Made by a program: the position numbers and the translations under genes. A model generated the notes under the pieces. That model was given only the letters and a program-made list of their open reading frames with translations, was not told where the DNA came from and did not search any database. 64,000 nt of DNA from Candidatus Methylomirabilota bacterium. GTDB lineage: Bacteria > Methylomirabilota > Methylomirabilia > Rokubacteriales > DASRDR01. Of this stretch, positions 60,780 through 64,000 are shown piece by piece; the first letter of the stretch is position 1; every line of letters begins with the position of its first letter. The stretch lies in NCBI GenBank assembly GCA_036005065.1, contig DASYQW010000348.1, forward strand, positions 1 through 64,000. Direction: 5' to 3'.

Positions 60780-61565
60780 GCGGTCCTGCTGGAGGCCCGG
60801 CAAGTCACGAAACGCTTCGGCGGCCTGGTGGCCGTCAACACGGTGGACTTCACCCTCGAAGAGGGCGTCATCGCCAGCATCATCGGCCCGAACGGGGCGG
60901 GGAAGACCACGCTCTTCAACGTGTTCACCGGGATCTACGCCCCCGAGGACGGAGACGTCGCGATCCGCGGCCAGTCCATCGTCGGCCTCCGCCCGGACCA
61001 GATCACGGCCCTCGGCGTCTGCCGGACCTTCCAGAACATCCGGCTCTTCAAGAACATGACCGTCCTGGAAAATACGCTGGTCGGAATGCACGCCCGACTG
61101 CCGCTCCGGTTCTGGGACGTCCTGGCGCGCACCCCGGCGTTCGGCCGGGAAGAAGGCCAGGCCGTGCGGCGCGCCCTGGAACTGCTGGGCGTGGTGGGCC
61201 TCCGGGGCCAGGAGGACGCGCTGGCGCGGAACCTGCCGTACGGGGATCAGCGCCGGCTGGAGATCGCCCGCGCGCTGGCCGCCTCACCCGCGATCCTGTT
61301 GCTGGACGAGCCGACGGCCGGCATGACCCAGGGCGAGGCGCAGAGCCTCATGGCCTTCCTGCGCCGGCTCATCCGCGAGTTCGGTCTGACGATCCTCCTG
61401 ATCGAGCACAACATGCGGGTCGTGATGGGCGTCTCCGACCGCGTGACCGTGCTCGACTACGGCGAGAAGATCGCCGAGGGGCAGCCGGCCGAGGTCCAGC
61501 GGAATCCCCGGGTGATCGAGGCGTATCTCGGGCGGGGCCGCGCGGCCGGCCACGTCGCTCCTTGA
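60774..61565 (+). CDS. livG: Branched-chain amino-acid ABC ATPase LivG
   Basis: 263 residues. Walker A GPNGAGKTT, signature-region NLPYGDQRRLEIARALA (divergent LSGGQ as is usual in LivG), Walker B LLLDEPTAGM, H-loop LIEHNM. The long Q-loop region CRTFQNIRLFKNMTVLENTL is typical. GTG start 60774. Next gene livF begins 7 bases after the stop. Confidence 0.94.
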   Translation: MSAVLLEARQVTKRFGGLVAVNTVDFTLEEGVIASIIGPNGAGKTTLFNVFTGIYAPEDGDVAIRGQSIVGLRPDQITALGVCRTFQNIRLFKNMTVLENTLVGMHARLPLRFWDVLARTPAFGREEGQAVRRALELLGVVGLRGQEDALARNLPYGDQRRLEIARALAASPAILLLDEPTAGMTQGEAQSLMAFLRRLIREFGLTILLIEHNMRVVMGVSDRVTVLDYGEKIAEGQPAEVQRNPRVIEAYLGRGRAAGHVAP

Positions 61566-61572
61566 GGGTCAC

Positions 61573-62280
61573 GTGCTCCAGGTCAGCGACCTCCACGTAT
61601 ACTACGGCGAGATCCACGCCCTGAAGGGCGTGTCGCTGGGGGTCGCCACGGGCGAGATCGTCGCCCTCCTCGGGCCCAACGGGGCCGGCAAGACGACCAC
61701 GCTCAAGACGGTCTCCGGCCTCCTGGCGCCTCGGACCGGCGCCGTCCTGCTGGAGGGGGGGAGCCTGGTCGGCGTCCCCCCGCACTCGATCGTCCGGCGG
61801 GGGATCGCCCACGTGCCCGAAGGCCGCAAGATCTTCAACCGGCTCACCGTGGCGGACAACCTGGAGATGGGCGCCTACATCCGGTCGGACGGGGCGATCC
61901 GCGAGGACATGGAGCGGGTGTTCGTGCTCTTTCCGCGCCTCCGGGAGCGCCGCACGCAGGTCGCGGGCACGCTGTCGGGCGGAGAACAGCAGATGCTGGC
62001 CATCGGGCGGGCGCTGATGGGGCGCCCCCGGCTCCTGCTCCTCGATGAGCCGTCCATGGGTCTCGCCCCGGTGCTCGTGGAGCAGATCTTCGAGACCATC
62101 CAGGACATCAACCGGCAGGGGACGACGATCCTCCTGGTCGAGCAGAACGCCGCCATGGCCCTCACCATCGCCCGGCGCGGGTACGTGCTGGAGACCGGGG
62201 CCATCGTCCTCGAAGGGGCCGCCCGCGACCTGAGCGAGAACGTCGAGATCCGGCGGGCGTACCTGGGCGAAGGCGCCTGA
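61573..62280 (+). CDS. livF: Branched-chain amino-acid ABC ATPase LivF
   Basis: 235 residues. Walker A GPNGAGKTTTL, IAHVPEGRKIFNRLTVADNL, signature LSGGEQQMLAIGRALM, Walker B LLLDEPSMGL, then LVEQNAAMAL. Forms the ATPase dimer with LivG. GTG start. An inverted copy of the family 1 repeat follows 3 bases after its stop. Confidence 0.95.
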   Translation: MLQVSDLHVYYGEIHALKGVSLGVATGEIVALLGPNGAGKTTTLKTVSGLLAPRTGAVLLEGGSLVGVPPHSIVRRGIAHVPEGRKIFNRLTVADNLEMGAYIRSDGAIREDMERVFVLFPRLRERRTQVAGTLSGGEQQMLAIGRALMGRPRLLLLDEPSMGLAPVLVEQIFETIQDINRQGTTILLVEQNAAMALTIARRGYVLETGAIVLEGAARDLSENVEIRRAYLGEGA

Positions 62281-62283
62281 GTT

Positions 62284-62361
62284 GGATCGGAGGGGGTGTC
62301 GGAACACCCCCTCCGAGACCTCCCCCGAGAATCGGTGCGGCGGCAAAGCCGCCGCTCGGAA
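62284..62361 (-). repeat. Family 1 palindromic repeat, inverted copy
   Basis: Module 2 GGAGGGGGTGT-CGGA-ACACCCCCTCC (62289-62314) and module 1 GCGGCGGC-AAA-GCCGCCGC (62337-62355), in the opposite orientation to the other seven. TGT/ACA here replaces CC/GG, preserving pairing. Placed straight after livF, it may act as the end of the operon. Confidence 0.85.
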
Positions 62362-62479
62362 CATCCGGCGCCGGGGTGACATCCCGAGCCAACCTGGTCG
62401 GGTCACGGGCCGCTGTGCTAGACTGCCGTCGGACCACGGGCCGGCACGCCGAGCCTCTCGCGCTCCCCGAGGGAGGACC

Positions 62480-63550
62480 ATGAAGAGTCCCGTCTTCGAC
62501 TACCTCGTGCGCTACGGCTACAAGAAGGTGGTCCTCTGCCAGAACAACGACGTGGGGCTCCGCGCGGTGATCGCCATCCACTCCACCGACCTCGGTCCCG
62601 CGACCGGCGGCCTTCGCATGTGGACGTACGACTCCGAGGAAGACGCCATCATGGACGCCCTTCGGCTCGCCCGCGGCATGACCTACAAGTACGCCGCGGC
62701 CGACCTGAACCTGGGCGGCGGGAAGGCCGTCATCATCGGGGATCCCCGGACGCAGAAGACCGAGGGGCTCTTGCGGGCCGTGGGGCGCTTCATCCAGAGC
62801 CTCCATGGCGAGTACCAGACGGGCGAGGACGTCGGCATCACGCTGGACGACCTCGAGGTGATCCACGGCGAGTGCGATTACGTGGTCACCCTCCCGGAGC
62901 ACGCCGGGGGCGCCGGCCCCATCGGTCCGGCCACCGCCGTCGGCGTCCTCCAGGCGATGCAGGCGTGCTGCGAGGAGGCCTTCGGCCGCGCCTCCCTCAA
63001 AGGCCGGCGGGTGGCGCTCCAGGGCCTCGGCGCGGTCGGCTGGCCGGCCCTCGAGCTCCTGGTCAAGGAAGACGCCAAGGTGGTGGTGGCCGACATCGAC
63101 CGCGCGAAGGTCGACCGGGCCCGGCGGCAGCTCGGCGTCAAGGCGGTGGCGGCCGAGGCGATCACCGCTCAGCCGTGCGACGTCTTCGCCCCGTTCGCGC
63201 TGGGCGCCGTCCTCAACGACCGGACGGTGCCGCACCTCCGCTGCAAGATCGTCTGCGGCAGCGCCAACAACCAGTTGGCCGAAGAGCGACACGGGGACAT
63301 CCTGGACAAGCGGGGGATCCTGTACGCTCCCGACTACATCGCCAATGCGGGGGGAACAATCTTCGATACCGACCGGTTACTCAAGGGAGGCTTCAATCGG
63401 GAGCGAGCGATGCGGAACGTCCTCCGCATCGGCGACCGGATGCGGGAGGTGATCGCCCTCGCCAAGCGGGAGCGCATCCCGACGTACCGGGCGGCAGACC
63501 GCCTGGCCGAGCAGCGGCTGCAGATGGCGCGCTCCCTCCGGCTGATCTGA
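62480..63550 (+). CDS. Glu/Leu/Phe/Val dehydrogenase (leucine dehydrogenase-like)
   Basis: 356 residues. Substrate domain MTYKYAAADLNLGGGKAVII (catalytic Lys in the family), Asp in EDVGIT; NAD(P)-binding domain VALQGLGAVGWPALELLVKE with GxGxxG and an acidic residue (VADID), then ANNQLAEERHGDILDKRGI and PDYIANAGGTI. Reversible oxidative deamination of an amino acid, most likely branched-chain, as it sits behind a Liv transporter. ATG with GGGAGG upstream at 62480. Confidence 0.92.
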   Translation: MKSPVFDYLVRYGYKKVVLCQNNDVGLRAVIAIHSTDLGPATGGLRMWTYDSEEDAIMDALRLARGMTYKYAAADLNLGGGKAVIIGDPRTQKTEGLLRAVGRFIQSLHGEYQTGEDVGITLDDLEVIHGECDYVVTLPEHAGGAGPIGPATAVGVLQAMQACCEEAFGRASLKGRRVALQGLGAVGWPALELLVKEDAKVVVADIDRAKVDRARRQLGVKAVAAEAITAQPCDVFAPFALGAVLNDRTVPHLRCKIVCGSANNQLAEERHGDILDKRGILYAPDYIANAGGTIFDTDRLLKGGFNRERAMRNVLRIGDRMREVIALAKRERIPTYRAADRLAEQRLQMARSLRLI

Positions 63551-63628
63551 TTTCGCGGCCACCGGTCGGGCTCACGCGGGTGGGCGCGGGGCCATCCGGC
63601 CGGCGCGAGCGGCCGGGCGGGGGTCACC

Positions 63629-63655
63629 TTGACACTGCGAGGAGGGGCATAGTAC
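63629..63655 (+). promoter_or_regulatory. Possible promoter of the second substrate-binding gene
   Basis: TTGACA (63629-63634) preceded by GTCACC exactly as in the liv promoter. The -10 is poor (TAGTAC with a 15-base spacer). The 150-base leader has two hairpins, one at 63751-63775 (AACCCCCCGGT/ACCGGGGGTT). Confidence 0.4.
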
Positions 63656-63750
63656 GGTACCAGGCACTCTGTTTCTAGGCCGTTTCCGCGCGCTTCGAGG
63701 TCGTGCGCGCGCTTCGCTCGAGAGGGGGGTGATTCTACCCCGAAGGAACC

Positions 63751-63775
63751 CCCCGGTCTGCTCGACCGGGGGTTC
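63751..63775 (+). other. Leader hairpin before the second substrate-binding gene
   Basis: AACCCCC(C)GGT pairs with ACCGGGGGTT around TCTGCTCG. No T-run follows, so it is a leader structure rather than a terminator. Nothing else is recognised between 63656 and 63811. Confidence 0.4.
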
Positions 63776-63811
63776 GAACCCATCCTGAATTCGCCGAGGA
63801 GGAGAGGAACC

Positions 63812-64000
63812 ATGCGAGGCTGGAAGTGGCTCGGAATCGCCTGTCTGGCCCTGGTGGTGCTGGCGCTGGCCGGTCCGTCGGATGCGCAGCAGTGCCCGAA
63901 GGGCAAGCTCCGCATCTACACGTCCTGGCCGATGCAGGGCGCGATGATCCCCGAGGGCACGGGGATGAAGAACGGCGTGGACATGGCCGTCGCCGAGGCC
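63812..64000 (+). CDS. ABC transporter substrate-binding protein (Liv-type), N-terminal part
   Basis: 63 codons visible; the gene runs off the window. Signal peptide MRGWKWLGIACLALVVLALA ending near SDAQ, then KLRIYTSWPMQGAMIPEGTG and MKNGVDMAVAEA, the start of a Liv-type periplasmic binding fold. A strong ribosome-binding site (GGAGGAGAGG) precedes the ATG. A second binding protein behind the liv genes could feed the same permease or begin another operon. Confidence 0.85.
   Translation, partial: MRGWKWLGIACLALVVLALAGPSDAQQCPKGKLRIYTSWPMQGAMIPEGTGMKNGVDMAVAEA

Noticed and set aside
63760-63785. T-arm-like GGGTTCGAACCC in the leader of the last gene
   Set aside because: The rest of a tRNA cloverleaf is missing; the string is part of a leader hairpin.

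Overview
This window is a contiguous, gene-dense, high-GC bacterial chromosome segment. No rRNA, intact tRNA or CRISPR array was seen. The gene mix is an HspR-type heat-shock cluster, a complete type IV pilus (T4P) system with PilS/PilR, EF-P/AccB/AccC, and a Liv-type branched-chain amino-acid ABC transporter next to a leucine/glutamate-type dehydrogenase. With the GC content, this suggests an uncultivated soil or subsurface lineage such as Candidatus Rokubacteria/Methylomirabilota. That assignment is inference from gene content and style; no marker gene was compared.

Layout. 1-1172: a probable serine-recombinase C-terminus abuts the 3' half of comM, which looks like the edge of an integrated element. 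1281-7070: small metabolic and envelope genes (CHRD protein, isochorismatase-like hydrolase, Nudix hydrolase, lytic transglycosylase, GT-C membrane protein). 7146-14198 (minus strand): a stress cluster hsp20-dnaK-dnaJ-hspR-dksA-like-lon, with a good sigma70 promoter carrying an inverted repeat between -35 and -10. The DnaJ has SPD in place of the J-domain HPD. 14320-17601: exported protein, DUF1844, MazG, macrodomain, receiver protein.

17650-49797 is dominated by T4P genes: pilB-pilT-pilC-pilS-pilR, a sigma54 promoter, and three tandem pilins. Then comes a cassette of one GT2 glycosyltransferase, one methyltransferase and four GT-C membrane proteins, plausibly for pilin or surface glycosylation. 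After that lie pilD, a GGDEF protein, the minor pilins fimT/pilV/pilW/pilX, a hybrid histidine kinase with about 200 residues of Val-Glu-Val repeats, and pilM-N-O-P-Q with a small exported protein and aroB. Biogenesis, motors, regulation, minor pilins and secretin therefore sit in one 32-kb locus.

49808-64000: two Ig/Big-like lipoproteins, a strong terminator, an SNase-fold-like exported protein, a TPR protein, efp-accB-accC-thiE, then livK-livH-livM-livG-livF, a Glu/Leu-type dehydrogenase and the start of a second ABC substrate-binding protein.

Two repeat families stand out. Family 1 is a two-hairpin palindromic element (eight full or partial copies in both orientations) whose arms covary between copies; one copy supplies the ribosome-binding site and start codon of pilR. 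Family 2 (two copies, 31357-31542 and 60537-60728) has a covarying central palindrome flanked by exact 16-18 bp direct repeats that duplicate the stop codon of the upstream gene. These are the best candidates here for undescribed elements.
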